DNA of 29,965 nucleotides from Methylomonas sp. (GCA_026989715.1 JALSIU010000033.1:1-29965), one strand, 5' to 3'; positions 7,708 through 16,224 are shown, counted from the stretch's first letter. Program-made: numbers and translations. Notes: generated by a model from the letters alone, not told the origin.

Positions 7708-8592
7708 TCACTTTGCAAAATATTGCACCAAAAAATCAATAAACGTCGTCATTTTGGCGGGATAATAATTTTGCTGTAAATAAGTGGCATAAACCGATAT
7801 ATTGGGAATTTTATAATCTACCAATATCTCCACCAATTCACCGGACTCCACATAACGCCGTACCGACAAAGCCGGTGAGCGTATGATTCCCATCCCCAAA
7901 GCGGCTGCCTGGCAAAGTGCTCTGCCATTATTTGATGCAAATGTCCATTTTGGTCGCACTTCAATGCGCTTCCCCGATCTATTAAATACCCAGCTATCTG
8001 CATGAGGCGTATCTAAATAATGTAAACATTTATGTTGTGCCAACCCTGCCACATCATCCGGACAACCAAACTGCTCTATATATTTAGGCGATGCATAAGT
8101 ACACAAACTGGTTTGCGCAATTTTCCTCGCCACGACCCCAAGATCCAAGCGGTCAGTTACCAAAATAGAAATATCGAATTTACCGGAGCGCAAATTGACA
8201 AACGCATTATCCAAAGACATTAAAACATCAACCTCCGGGTATTTCTGCTGGTAAGCATGAATCACCGGCACCATATAAATCCCACCAAAATCAATGGGAG
8301 CAATAATTTTCAACCGACCGCTAACTACCTTTTCTGCTTGTGTAATAGAGTTTTCCAACTCAATTAAATCATTAATAATTTTCTTACACTGTCGATAATA
8401 ACTCTTGCCTAATTCAGTCACCAATAAATTTCTTGTTGTGCGATGAATTAAACTAACGCCTAAATCACTTTCCAATCTGCGCATATATTTACTCACCATC
8501 ATTGCCGAAACGTCCATTTCACGCGCAACAGCGGCAAAAGTTCCCAACTCCACAACACGGCAAAAAACCTGCATATTTTTTAACTTATCCAT
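7708..8592 (-). CDS. LysR-family transcriptional regulator
   Basis: This 294-residue protein begins with a winged helix-turn-helix (about residues 3-62; M-Q-V-F-C-R-V-V-E-L-G-T-F-A-A-V-A-R, then V-S-K-Y-M-R-R-L-E), followed by a two-lobed periplasmic-binding-like effector domain (about 90-290), with A-L-G-M-G-I in the usual place. This is the standard LysR-type layout and length. The effector is unknown. It sits immediately upstream of the nqr operon, in the same direction, with 167 bases between; the dyad at the nqr promoter makes it a possible regulator of nqr, which is an inference from position only. LysR proteins more often regulate a divergent gene, which here would be the small membrane protein at 8873. 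Confidence 0.93.
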   Translation of the reverse strand: MDKLKNMQVFCRVVELGTFAAVAREMDVSAMMVSKYMRRLESDLGVSLIHRTTRNLLVTELGKSYYRQCKKIINDLIELENSITQAEKVVSGRLKIIAPIDFGGIYMVPVIHAYQQKYPEVDVLMSLDNAFVNLRSGKFDISILVTDRLDLGVVARKIAQTSLCTYASPKYIEQFGCPDDVAGLAQHKCLHYLDTPHADSWVFNRSGKRIEVRPKWTFASNNGRALCQAAALGMGIIRSPALSVRRYVESGELVEILVDYKIPNISVYATYLQQNYYPAKMTTFIDFLVQYFAK

Positions 8593-8706
8593 GACGACAC
8601 ACCTGCATCATATTTTATAAACTAAAGGTTTACATGACATAAACTATCTTACTACTACCATCCTTCACATAGAGCCTATAGAATATTACTCGGAGATAAC
8701 AACACT

Positions 8707-8770
8707 AAACGCTTAATTGCAATTTTTAAGTTTGTCGCTTTGCTCATGCTTATGCAATTAAGCGTTTTTT
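8707..8770 (+). terminator. Strong intrinsic-terminator-like hairpin, possible end of a small RNA
   Basis: A perfect 15-bp inverted repeat (arms 8707-8721 and 8753-8767, outer sequence AAACGCTTAATTGCA) encloses 31 bases and runs into a six-T tract (8765-8770) on the plus strand. No plus-strand gene precedes it: the LysR gene to the left reads away. The rest of the 280-base gap (8593-8872) shows only a TAGAAT -10-like hexamer at 8679-8684 with no good -35 box. A small RNA of about 80 nt ending here is the simplest explanation; a mobile palindrome (MITE/REP-like) is the alternative. Confidence 0.5.
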
Positions 8771-8872
8771 CCGTCAAAACATTTAAAATGAGCAGAGAGC
8801 AATCAAACTAAAAAGTCATGCTGATAACGCCCATATCCATCGTCAATTCGTCTTAACCGACAACTAAAAACA

Positions 8873-9226
8873 ATGGCAACTCTAATAGACACTCAGCGAC
8901 ACACAGTTTATGATACGACAAAACTATCAGAGGAGTCGCAAGTGCCCGGAACCATTGCAGCAATCATTATTACCATACTTTTTTTTCAATCTGCTCTAAA
9001 AGCAAAGAAAAATCCCGTCAATATGGCCGCCGTCGGCTTCCTTGCCTTTTTTATCCCAGCTTTACTATGGACTTACTTTATTACACCGGGACTAAAAGAC
9101 ACCTTAACGCACGACCCCAGCAATACATTGCTCAAATTCAGTGCTAATTATGCTTATGTGCTGCTAGGAACAAGTTGTGCAACTTGGGTTTGGTTTAAAA
9201 TATTTAAAACGGAAAAAACATTTTAA
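8873..9226 (+). CDS. Small membrane protein, unknown function
   Basis: I do not recognise this 117-residue protein. It has a hydrophilic N-terminal 25 residues followed by three probable membrane helices (about 26-44, 50-72 and 87-110) and a short lysine-containing C-terminus (K-T-E-K-T-F), so it should be an inner-membrane protein. No ribosome site is visible before the ATG at 8873. Codon use looks like its neighbours. It is divergent from the LysR gene, the classic position of a LysR target, and stands alone. It could be a lineage-specific conserved protein. Confidence 0.65.
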   Translation: MATLIDTQRHTVYDTTKLSEESQVPGTIAAIIITILFFQSALKAKKNPVNMAAVGFLAFFIPALLWTYFITPGLKDTLTHDPSNTLLKFSANYAYVLLGTSCATWVWFKIFKTEKTF

Positions 9227-9304
9227 AAAAATAATACTGCCTGCTTAATACTCAAAGGTGAAATAAAACCAGAAATTAGCATAGGATTTTTATTTAATTG
9301 CAAA

Positions 9305-9336
9305 ACACAAAAAAGACAAATCAGTTTCAACTGATT
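9305..9336 (-). terminator. Intrinsic terminator downstream of the ybfF-like gene
   Basis: On the minus strand AATCAGT-TGAA-ACTGATT forms a 7-bp stem (9319-9336) followed within a few bases by a six-U run (9309-9314). It lies about 10 bases after the stop of the hydrolase gene and would end the minus-strand transcript from the DUF2914/H-NS/YjbQ/YbfF cluster. Confidence 0.6.
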
Positions 9337-9345
9337 ATAAAGTTT

Positions 9346-10122
9346 TTAAGCATGCAAAAACGCATCAACTGCCTGACAAAATAACTCAGGCTGTTCAACC
9401 TGCAACCAGTGCCCTGCCCCCGCTATCACTTTAATATCAGCCTGCGGAAATAACTGATATACGCTCTCTTCTTGCACATAAGAAGAGGTTTCTCCCGATA
9501 AAAACAAAGCTTTACCAGCATAAGCCTCCAATACACTTGTATCAGGAAAGGCAATAATATTATTCGCTGTTTTGGCAAAAATATCTAAATCAATACGCCA
9601 ACAATAAGCACCTTCTTTTAACACCAGATTTTGCAATAAAAACTGCCGAAAACTTGCCTCAGGAATCGCATTCGCCAACAAATCATCCGCCTGCTTTCTA
9701 GTCGATAACTGCTCTAAAGGCAATGCTTTTAAGACTTGGATTAAATTATCAAAACTGTGTCGATAACTAACGGGGGAAATATCAGCAACCACCAGCTTAT
9801 CAATATACTCAGGGGCTGACAAAGCCAACCACATTGCAACCTTCCCCCCCATACTATGACCTAATATATTAGCCCGAGTTAACTGCCGCGCTTCTAAAAA
9901 TAAACAAATATCTGCCGCCATAGCAGGATAATCCATAACAGCCGCATGCGGTGATGCGCCATGATTACGCATATCCAATACATACACATGGTGCTGTACT
10001 GCAAGCCGTTTAGCAACTTGTCGCCAATTTCTGGAAGAAGCAAAAAAACCATGTAAAATAATTAAAGTCGGCAGACCAGGCTCACCATATTCTTCAAAAT
10101 TCAAGCTAACAGCATCACTCAT
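9346..10122 (-). CDS. ybfF: Alpha/beta-hydrolase, YbfF-type esterase
   Basis: The 258-residue protein has the alpha/beta-hydrolase layout: oxyanion motif L-H-G-F-F near residue 23, D-M-R-N-H-G-x-S-P at 50-58, nucleophile elbow G-H-S-M-G-G with Ser at 90, and catalytic His in G-A-G-H-W at about 238. These motifs and the D-Y-P-A-M-A-A-D-I segment match E. coli YbfF closely (254 residues), an esterase active on short acyl esters and acyl-CoA-like substrates with an unsettled physiological role. It is cytoplasmic. It follows yjbQ after 5 bases, so the two are co-transcribed. Confidence 0.88.
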   Translation of the reverse strand: MSDAVSLNFEEYGEPGLPTLIILHGFFASSRNWRQVAKRLAVQHHVYVLDMRNHGASPHAAVMDYPAMAADICLFLEARQLTRANILGHSMGGKVAMWLALSAPEYIDKLVVADISPVSYRHSFDNLIQVLKALPLEQLSTRKQADDLLANAIPEASFRQFLLQNLVLKEGAYCWRIDLDIFAKTANNIIAFPDTSVLEAYAGKALFLSGETSSYVQEESVYQLFPQADIKVIAGAGHWLQVEQPELFCQAVDAFLHA

Positions 10123-10127
10123 ACCCT

Positions 10128-10547
10128 TTACTCGCCGTGTAGGGTAATCACAATATTTCTACTGCCACCCGCATTTCTATGTTCACATAAATAAATACCC
10201 TGCCATATTCCTATATTGGGCTTACCATTAGTAATGGGAATCATTAAGCTATTACCTAAAATACTTGCCTTTAAATGTGCCGGCATATCATCCGCACCTT
10301 CATCTAAGTGTTGATAATAAGGCTCATTTTCAGGCACCGCTTCATTAAAATAATTTTCAAAATCCACTCTAACGGTCGGATCTGCATTTTCATTGATAGT
10401 CAACGCAGCAGAAGTATGCTGTATAAAAATATGCATCAACCCCACTTTAATATGACTTAACTCAGGCACAGCTGTCAATATTTCTGTACTCACCAAATGA
10501 AACCCTCGTGCCCGAGGATTTAGCGTTATTTGTTTTTGTATCCACAT
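10128..10547 (-). CDS. yjbQ: YjbQ/UPF0047 family protein
   Basis: This 139-residue protein matches the UPF0047/YjbQ family over its whole length: H-T-S-A-A-L-T-I-N-E-N near residues 44-54, D-F-E-N-Y-F, the H-L-K-A-S-I-L-G motif and G-x-W-Q-G-I-Y-L-C-E-H-R near the C-terminus. E. coli YjbQ has weak thiamine-phosphate synthase activity and some annotations call it a secondary thiamine-phosphate synthase; its real role is unsettled. The conserved His, Glu and Asp residues suggest a metal-dependent enzyme. No clear ribosome site precedes the ATG. It sits between the H-NS-like gene (28-base gap) and ybfF (5-base gap). Confidence 0.9.
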   Translation of the reverse strand: MWIQKQITLNPRARGFHLVSTEILTAVPELSHIKVGLMHIFIQHTSAALTINENADPTVRVDFENYFNEAVPENEPYYQHLDEGADDMPAHLKASILGNSLMIPITNGKPNIGIWQGIYLCEHRNAGGSRNIVITLHGE

Positions 10548-10575
10548 ATAAATATGAAAAAATATCGTAAAAAAA

Positions 10576-10893
10576 TTAAATTAAAAATTCAGATTTATCA
10601 TGACCGGCATCAATTAAAGCACGCATCCATTTAGGCATCATTCCACGCCCAGTCCACGTTATATGCTCATCATCAGGATGAACATACTTTGGAGGTACTT
10701 TTCCGCCTCCTTTATGCACCACTTTTTTACCATCCAGAATAATTTCTACCGTTGCCCCAATAGAAGCCGCCAACTTTTTTATTTCCGCATACACAGCTTT
10801 ACGATGGTCTTCTTTCTTAGCCTCTAAAGCAAGTTCAGCATTTTCTATTATGGCTTGTAACTCAGCGACTGAAAGGTTATTTAAATTAGTCAT
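10576..10893 (-). CDS. H-NS-like nucleoid protein with altered DNA hook
   Basis: H-NS family proteins bind AT-rich DNA and silence or bridge it. The 105 residues show an N-terminal helical coiled-coil region (about 4-45, charged, oligomerisation) and a C-terminal DNA-binding domain (about 65-100) with Y-V-H-P-D-D-E-H-I-T-W-T-G-R-G-M-M-P-K-W-M. The family consensus here is W-[ST]-G-[RQ]-G-R-x-P-x-W; the second Arg of the R-G-R/Q-G-R minor-groove hook is Met (residue 85). The family identity is clear, but affinity or specificity may differ. It has its own likely promoter at 10936-10964. It is followed by yjbQ. Confidence 0.88.
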   Translation of the reverse strand: MTNLNNLSVAELQAIIENAELALEAKKEDHRKAVYAEIKKLAASIGATVEIILDGKKVVHKGGGKVPPKYVHPDDEHITWTGRGMMPKWMRALIDAGHDKSEFLI

Positions 10894-10935
10894 ACTACTT
10901 TACTCTTAAAAATATAAATATTATCTATAGCTGAA

Positions 10936-10964
10936 ATTATATTCAAAAAACCAAGTGGTATAAA
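10936..10964 (-). promoter_or_regulatory. Predicted promoter of the H-NS-like gene
   Basis: The minus strand has a perfect TATAAT (10936-10941) with TTTATA (10959-10964, four of six) 17 bases upstream. The start point would be near 10929, about 35 bases before the ATG. The region is very AT-rich, as expected for an H-NS-type gene that may autoregulate. Confidence 0.5.
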
Positions 10965-10976
10965 ATGCAATTACAG

Positions 10977-11735
10977 CTAACGCACATCAAAATCTATTTT
11001 GTGCAATACATCACCGGCATCAGTCCTTATTCGCACCTGCCACGAACCAATATAATGAGTATTCAATAACTTACTGGTTGCAATACGCCACCTGTGGCCA
11101 TAAATATTAAAGCGACGCTTATAAATAACCCGGTCATTCAATAGCCATTCATGAAATACCGTTTGATGTTTCATATTTACAACTTCGGTAAAATAAAATA
11201 TACCACTCGCCTGCTCTTTATTAACAATAATTGGTAATTTAACCTGCCCGAAGGGTTCTTTATTAGTCACACCTAGCGCAAGCCGCGCGCGAGCTATATT
11301 GTGTACTAAAACACCTTGCCCGCTAGATTTAACGTCCTTGACAGTATATTCAGTTTGCGCTTCCGGCTGTGCTTGCTTAACAAGAATAAGCGCGTCACTT
11401 TTAGAAGACACTGCCGGTATCAATACAGTAGTAGACAAACTCTCTTGTTGTTCGGTTTCCTGAGTACGTATACCCCGTAAAGGCTCGGTTTTTAACTCAG
11501 ATTGTACAATATCGGGTTTAATACTACTTTGGTTGCTTGCAATCGTATTTATTTTCACACCATCACCCAAGTGCATCAGGTAATAAATAAACAGCGTAAG
11601 CAATAATAATAGCAACAGACCCGCAATCACAATACGCTTTACATTCCATTCAGTCACCATCTCGATTTCAGGCTCTACCATCCGTGGTGCTATATTGGAC
11701 TTTATCTTAATACTTAATTTTTTTTCTGTTTTCAT
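10977..11735 (-). CDS. DUF2914 domain membrane-anchored protein
   Basis: The C-terminal third (about the last 100 residues) is a DUF2914 domain: F-H-E-W-L, R-x-N-I-Y-G-x-R-W-R, S-K-L-L, G-S-W-Q-V-R-I-R-T-D-A-G-D. A run of leucines preceded by K-R forms one membrane helix (about residues 35-57 from this start), so the DUF2914 domain probably lies in the periplasm behind a low-complexity linker rich in Ser, Gln and Glu. The function of DUF2914 is unknown; it is common in gammaproteobacteria and often follows a membrane anchor. The frame is open to a TTG at 11766-11768, which would add 11 residues; neither start has a convincing ribosome site, and the ATG is preferred. A CTGCAT-N4-ATGCAG dyad lies just upstream (11770-11785). 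Confidence 0.8.
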   Translation of the reverse strand: MKTEKKLSIKIKSNIAPRMVEPEIEMVTEWNVKRIVIAGLLLLLLLTLFIYYLMHLGDGVKINTIASNQSSIKPDIVQSELKTEPLRGIRTQETEQQESLSTTVLIPAVSSKSDALILVKQAQPEAQTEYTVKDVKSSGQGVLVHNIARARLALGVTNKEPFGQVKLPIIVNKEQASGIFYFTEVVNMKHQTVFHEWLLNDRVIYKRRFNIYGHRWRIATSKLLNTHYIGSWQVRIRTDAGDVLHKIDFDVR

Positions 11736-11768
11736 TAAACTCGCGAAAATACTCAATAATTTATTCAA

Positions 11769-12130
11769 ACTGCATGTATATGCAGATAATTTAAAGAAAA
11801 GAACAACAATGCAAGCACCACCCTCATACTCTCATTAAATTAAACGCAATACCGGTGTCACTCTCAACCCTTGACATACTTTTATATATAATTGCCAGAT
11901 AAACATTCTAAGATTGACTTTGCAAACGCTAAAACATACGTTAAGGAATGCGCTATTATGGAAACATGTCATTCCCTGCCTTAATTTTTCTTGGTAATAT
12001 ACCACCTACAGCCTAAGATAAGTAAAAAACTGCGCGTTTAACAACATACCAACCTGACTGCCAATATCTCTCAATATTTAGGTCGGCGGTTTGACTTTTA
12101 ATGCAATAGGCACACTAATCCGGACTTTTT
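11769..12130. promoter_or_regulatory. 362-base divergent intergenic region before sucA
   Basis: This gap separates the DUF2914 gene from sucA. It contains a dyad next to the DUF2914 start (11770-11785); TTGACA (11871-11876) and TATAAT (11887-11892), which are only 10 bases apart and so cannot be a standard pair; a hairpin with GGAATG/CATTCC arms (11945-11950, 11970-11975), alternatively TTAAGG/CCTTAA (11941-11946, 11979-11984), followed by a T5 run (11985-11989); and a TTGACT-N17-ACTAAT candidate promoter (12091-12119). The leader is unusually long and poor in ribosome-site sequence. No open frame in it looks like a gene. Confidence 0.45.
12091..12119 (+). promoter_or_regulatory. Candidate sucA promoter, nearly leaderless
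   Basis: TTGACT (five of six) and ACTAAT (four of six) are 17 bases apart. Initiation would fall about 12125, only about five bases before the sucA ATG, where no ribosome site is visible. That would make a leaderless or near-leaderless transcript. An upstream promoter with a longer leader is equally possible. Confidence 0.3.
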
Positions 12131-14953
12131 ATGAGTAACTTGCTTAAATTTTTCCAAGATACTTCGGCACTCTATGGCAGTAATGCCGCTTATATAGAAA
12201 ATTTATACGAACAGTTCCTAGAAAATCCCGATTCAGTCGAACCCACTTGGCGTAAGAAATTTTCCCGATTACAAGACACGCAAGAGCAGCGTGATATTCC
12301 GCATAGCCCTGTCGTAGAACGCTTTGCGCTCTTGGCAAATTCCAGTTCATCACGCATTGCCGAATTGCAAGGATTTACCGAAGAAAGTGTTAAAAAGCAA
12401 TCCGCCGTTGCCCGCTTAATCAATCATTACCGCGCTCATGGCCACCAAATGGCCGACAATAACCCACTAGGAAGCATTGATAAAAAAATACCGGATCTTG
12501 ATCCTGCTTACTACGGCTTGGCAGAACCGGATATGGAAACCTTATTTGATACCGGCACTTTATATGGTGTAGACCGTTTGGCACTGAAAGATATTATCGC
12601 TACATTAAAGGAAATTTATTGCGGTAATATTGGCACCGAATATATGCATATATTTGATACCGACATCAAACGCTGGATAAAAAACCGCTTGGAAGGCTCC
12701 AAGCCAGGCGAAAACATAGATAGTGCCAAAAGAATTTGGCTATTGCAACAACTCACCGCCGCCGAAGGTATCGAAAAATATTTGCATCGTAATTTTGTCG
12801 GCCAAAAACGCTTCTCACTTGAAGGCGGCGATTGCCTTATTCCCATTTTAGATGAAATTATTCAACGCTCCGGTCGATACGGCACCAAAGAATTAGTCAT
12901 CGGCATGGCACATAGAGGCCGGCTTAATGTACTCATCAATATATTGGGTAAAAGCCCCAATCAACTATTTAGCGAATTTAAAGGAACAGCCACAACGGAT
13001 AGAGGCGTTATCACCGGTGATGTTAAATATCATATGGGATTTTCATCCAATGTTGCAACTGAAGGCGGTATGGCACATGTTACGCTTGCATTTAATCCTT
13101 CTCATTTAGAAATCATCAACCCTGTTGTAGAAGGTTCGGTAAAAGCACGCCAAGACCGCTATGGCAAAAATAGCACCAATACCGTCATTCCCATCCTGAT
13201 TCATGGTGATGCCGCCTTTGCGGGACAAGGCATTGTGATGGAAACCTTAAATATGGCTCAAACACGCGCATTTGCAACAGGCGGAACGGTGCATATTGTC
13301 ATTAATAATCAAATAGGCTTTACCACCAGCAACCCTTTTGATGCACGCTCCACACTCTATTGTACCGATGTGGCTAATATGATTCAGGCACCTGTCTTCC
13401 ATGTCAATGGTAATGACCCGGAAGCCGTGTTGTTTGTCACCCAAATGGCTTTAGATTATCGCACTACATTTAATAAAGATGTGGTCATTGACCTCATTTG
13501 CTACCGCCGTCGTGGCCATAACGAAGCGGATGAGCCTGCGACGACACAGCCGATGATGTATCAAAAAATTAATCAACTAGATACAACACGCCACCTCTAT
13601 GCACTAGAATTAATCCGTAAACAAGTTCTGACCGAAGCACAAGTACAGGCTATAGAGCAACAATATCAAGACTTACTGGAAGCAGGGCAACCGGTATCTC
13701 GCCCCATTATTCAATCAGACTACTCCTATTCCAAACTATGGGACAAATATATTGATAGACAATGGGATACACCCTGCACCACCAAAGTTCCCCTAGAACG
13801 CATCCGCTTCTGCAATAACCAATCACAACGCTTACCACCGGGGTTTGAACTGCACCCGCGTGTTGCCAAAATTATGGATAACCGCCGTAAAATGGCGGCA
13901 GGTGCGATGCCATTGGACTGGGGGTTTGCAGAAAACATGGCGTATGCAACACTCCTTATGGATCAATATAATGTACGCCTAGTGGGTCAAGATGTCGGGC
14001 GTGGTACATTTTTTCATCGCCATATTATCTTGCACAATCAACTCAATGGTGAATCCTATATTCCGGTCAAACACCTTGATACCACACAAGGGCGACCACA
14101 AATTTTTGATTCCATCCTCTCTGAAGCAGGGGTATTAGGCTTTGAATATGGCTACAGTTCGACCGTCCCGGAAACTTTAGCCATTTGGGAAGCGCAATTT
14201 GGTGATTTTGCCAATGGCGCACAAGTATTGATTGATCAATTTATCAGCTCAGGTGAAAGCAAATGGGGACGCTTATCAGGTTTGGTGATGTTATTACCAC
14301 ACGGCTTTGAAGGCCAAGGTCCCGAGCACTCTTCAGCTCGCTTGGAGCGTTACTTACAACTCTGCGCCGATCAAAATATGCAGGTCTGCGTACCCTCTAC
14401 ACCCGCACAAATCTTCCATTTATTACGCCGGCAAGTGATTCGCACCTACCGTAAACCTCTTATCGTCATGTCGCCTAAAAGCTTATTACGCCATAAAGCG
14501 GCTACTTCTACATTAGAAGACTTGGTAAATGGCGAGTTTCAAAATATTATTCCTGAAGTCAATAACGACATATCGCCTGAAAAAGTCACCCGCCTCATAC
14601 TCTGCTCCGGTAAAGTCTATTATGATTTAATGGATACACGCCATCATAATGACCCGGGTGATGTCGCCATCGTCCGCATAGAACAGTTATACCCTTTTCC
14701 TTCCGAGGATTTTAAAGCAGAGCTGGAAAAATACCCCCATTTAAAAATATTAGTATGGTGTCAGGAAGAACCCCAAAATCAAGGCGCATGGTATCAATCA
14801 CGCCATAACTTTACGCATTATAAACCAAGCCATATTGATTTAATTTACTGTGGTCGCCCAGCATCTGCGTCACCGGCCGTAGGTAACTTGGCCAAACATT
14901 TAGCACAACAAAAACAAGTTGTAGAAACGGCTCTTTATGGGCACTCTGTATAG
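12131..14953 (+). CDS. sucA: 2-oxoglutarate dehydrogenase E1 component
   Basis: SucA decarboxylates 2-oxoglutarate using thiamine diphosphate and transfers the succinyl group to the lipoyl arm of SucB in the TCA cycle. The 940-residue length (E. coli 933) and features are typical: N-terminal E2-binding segment with Y-I-E-N-L-Y-E-Q-F-L, F-S-L-E-G-G-D at 228-234, G-M-A-H-R-G-R-L-N-V-L with His 261, the thiamine-diphosphate segment H-G-D-A-A-F-A-G-Q-G around 360, N-N-Q-I-G-F-T-T, and the C-terminal transketolase pyrimidine domain with H-G-F-E-G-Q-G-P-E-H-S-S-A-R-L-E-R. The ATG fits the usual N-terminus, but no ribosome site precedes it. sucB follows after 9 bases. Confidence 0.98.
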   Translation: MSNLLKFFQDTSALYGSNAAYIENLYEQFLENPDSVEPTWRKKFSRLQDTQEQRDIPHSPVVERFALLANSSSSRIAELQGFTEESVKKQSAVARLINHYRAHGHQMADNNPLGSIDKKIPDLDPAYYGLAEPDMETLFDTGTLYGVDRLALKDIIATLKEIYCGNIGTEYMHIFDTDIKRWIKNRLEGSKPGENIDSAKRIWLLQQLTAAEGIEKYLHRNFVGQKRFSLEGGDCLIPILDEIIQRSGRYGTKELVIGMAHRGRLNVLINILGKSPNQLFSEFKGTATTDRGVITGDVKYHMGFSSNVATEGGMAHVTLAFNPSHLEIINPVVEGSVKARQDRYGKNSTNTVIPILIHGDAAFAGQGIVMETLNMAQTRAFATGGTVHIVINNQIGFTTSNPFDARSTLYCTDVANMIQAPVFHVNGNDPEAVLFVTQMALDYRTTFNKDVVIDLICYRRRGHNEADEPATTQPMMYQKINQLDTTRHLYALELIRKQVLTEAQVQAIEQQYQDLLEAGQPVSRPIIQSDYSYSKLWDKYIDRQWDTPCTTKVPLERIRFCNNQSQRLPPGFELHPRVAKIMDNRRKMAAGAMPLDWGFAENMAYATLLMDQYNVRLVGQDVGRGTFFHRHIILHNQLNGESYIPVKHLDTTQGRPQIFDSILSEAGVLGFEYGYSSTVPETLAIWEAQFGDFANGAQVLIDQFISSGESKWGRLSGLVMLLPHGFEGQGPEHSSARLERYLQLCADQNMQVCVPSTPAQIFHLLRRQVIRTYRKPLIVMSPKSLLRHKAATSTLEDLVNGEFQNIIPEVNNDISPEKVTRLILCSGKVYYDLMDTRHHNDPGDVAIVRIEQLYPFPSEDFKAELEKYPHLKILVWCQEEPQNQGAWYQSRHNFTHYKPSHIDLIYCGRPASASPAVGNLAKHLAQQKQVVETALYGHSV

Positions 14954-14962
14954 GAAAAAAAC

Positions 14963-16210
14963 ATGAGTATTGAAATACGTGTTCCTACTCTACCTGAGTC
15001 TGTCGCTGATGCGACTTTAATCAGCTGGCATAAGCAGCCAGGTGATTTAATTGCAAAAGATGAAAATCTGGTTGATTTAGAAACCGACAAGGTAGTCCTT
15101 GAAGTTCCTGCCCCACAAGCCGGCATACTCAAAGAAATTATTAGCCCGGACGGTAGTACCGTGCAAAGCGGTGATTTGCTCGCCATCATTTCTGCAGCCA
15201 CCGAAACCATAACAGATGATAGCGACACGGCCAACCCTACTCCTACGCAACCGGAAAGTTCTGCTAGCAATATACCGCTTAGCCCGGCAGTACGTCGCCT
15301 GATTTTTGAAAACGACATAGACCCCAGTCGTATTACCGGTACAGGTAAAGGCGGCCGCATCACCAAAAGTGATGTACAAGCTTACTTATCTAGCCAAACT
15401 CAAGTAAACCCTGCTCCGGCAAACCCAAACACATCAGAGCCCAAACCCGTACCAACAGACGCAACCACCAGCATTAAAGTAAGCCCAACACCTGCCACCG
15501 ATACAAATGGCAGACCTGAGCAACGCGTCCCCATGACCCGTTTACGCGCCAAAGTTGCAGAGCGTTTATTGCAAGCACAACAAAATGCAGCCATGCTCAC
15601 AACGTTTAATGAAGTCAATATGCAAAGCGTCATTGACCTGCGCAAACAGTACCAAGAACGCTTTATTGCCAAACATGATGTTAAATTAGGCTTTATGTCC
15701 TTTTTTATTAAAGCCTCCATTGAGGCACTAAAACGCTATCCGGCGATTAATGCTTCCATTGACGGACACGATATTATTTATCATGGTTATTATGATGTCG
15801 GCATTGCCGTCTCCTCACCGCGCGGCCTGATTGTGCCAGTGTTACGCGATGCCGATCAACTAGACTTTGCCGGCATTGAAAAAAATATTGTGGATTTTGG
15901 TGAAAAAGCACAGACCGGAACACTGACTTATGCAGAACTCAATGGCGGTACCTTCACCATTACCAATGGCGGAATTTTTGGCTCAATGCTGTCAACCCCA
16001 ATTCTTAACCCCCCACAATGCGCCATTTTAGGCATGCATGCCATTACGGAACGCCCTGTTGTCGAAAAAGGCGAAATCGTCATTCGCCCGGTGATGTATC
16101 TGGCATTATCCTATGACCACCGCTTGGTGGATGGCCGTGATGCAGTGCAATTTCTAGTTGCCATTAAAGAAGGCCTCGAATCACCGGCACATTTATTACT
16201 TAATATTTAA
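14963..16210 (+). CDS. sucB: Dihydrolipoyllysine succinyltransferase, E2 of 2-oxoglutarate dehydrogenase
   Basis: SucB is the core of the complex: it carries the lipoyl arm and transfers succinyl groups to CoA. Domains in order: one lipoyl domain (1-77) with the lipoyl lysine at about K43 in E-T-D-K-V-V-L-E-V; a Pro/Thr-rich linker; a peripheral E1/E3-binding domain (about 106-142, L-S-P-A-V-R-R-L ... G-K-G-G-R-I-T-K-S-D-V); a second Ala/Pro linker; and the catalytic domain with D-H-R-L-V-D-G, His 386 and Asp 390. Length 415 is usual. An AGGA ribosome site precedes the ATG. lpd follows after 14 bases. Confidence 0.98.
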   Translation: MSIEIRVPTLPESVADATLISWHKQPGDLIAKDENLVDLETDKVVLEVPAPQAGILKEIISPDGSTVQSGDLLAIISAATETITDDSDTANPTPTQPESSASNIPLSPAVRRLIFENDIDPSRITGTGKGGRITKSDVQAYLSSQTQVNPAPANPNTSEPKPVPTDATTSIKVSPTPATDTNGRPEQRVPMTRLRAKVAERLLQAQQNAAMLTTFNEVNMQSVIDLRKQYQERFIAKHDVKLGFMSFFIKASIEALKRYPAINASIDGHDIIYHGYYDVGIAVSSPRGLIVPVLRDADQLDFAGIEKNIVDFGEKAQTGTLTYAELNGGTFTITNGGIFGSMLSTPILNPPQCAILGMHAITERPVVEKGEIVIRPVMYLALSYDHRLVDGRDAVQFLVAIKEGLESPAHLLLNI

Positions 16211-16224
16211 AGTAGGAGCACCTT

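Noticed and set aside
11770..11785. CTGCAT-N4-ATGCAG dyad before the DUF2914 gene as an operator
   Set aside because: Short and self-complementary enough to occur by chance, with no promoter elements placed around it; noted in the gene entry only.
11871..11892. Perfect TTGACA and TATAAT hexamers before sucA
   Set aside because: They are only 10 bases apart, so they cannot act together as a sigma70 promoter; no suitable partner for either was found at 16-18 bases.
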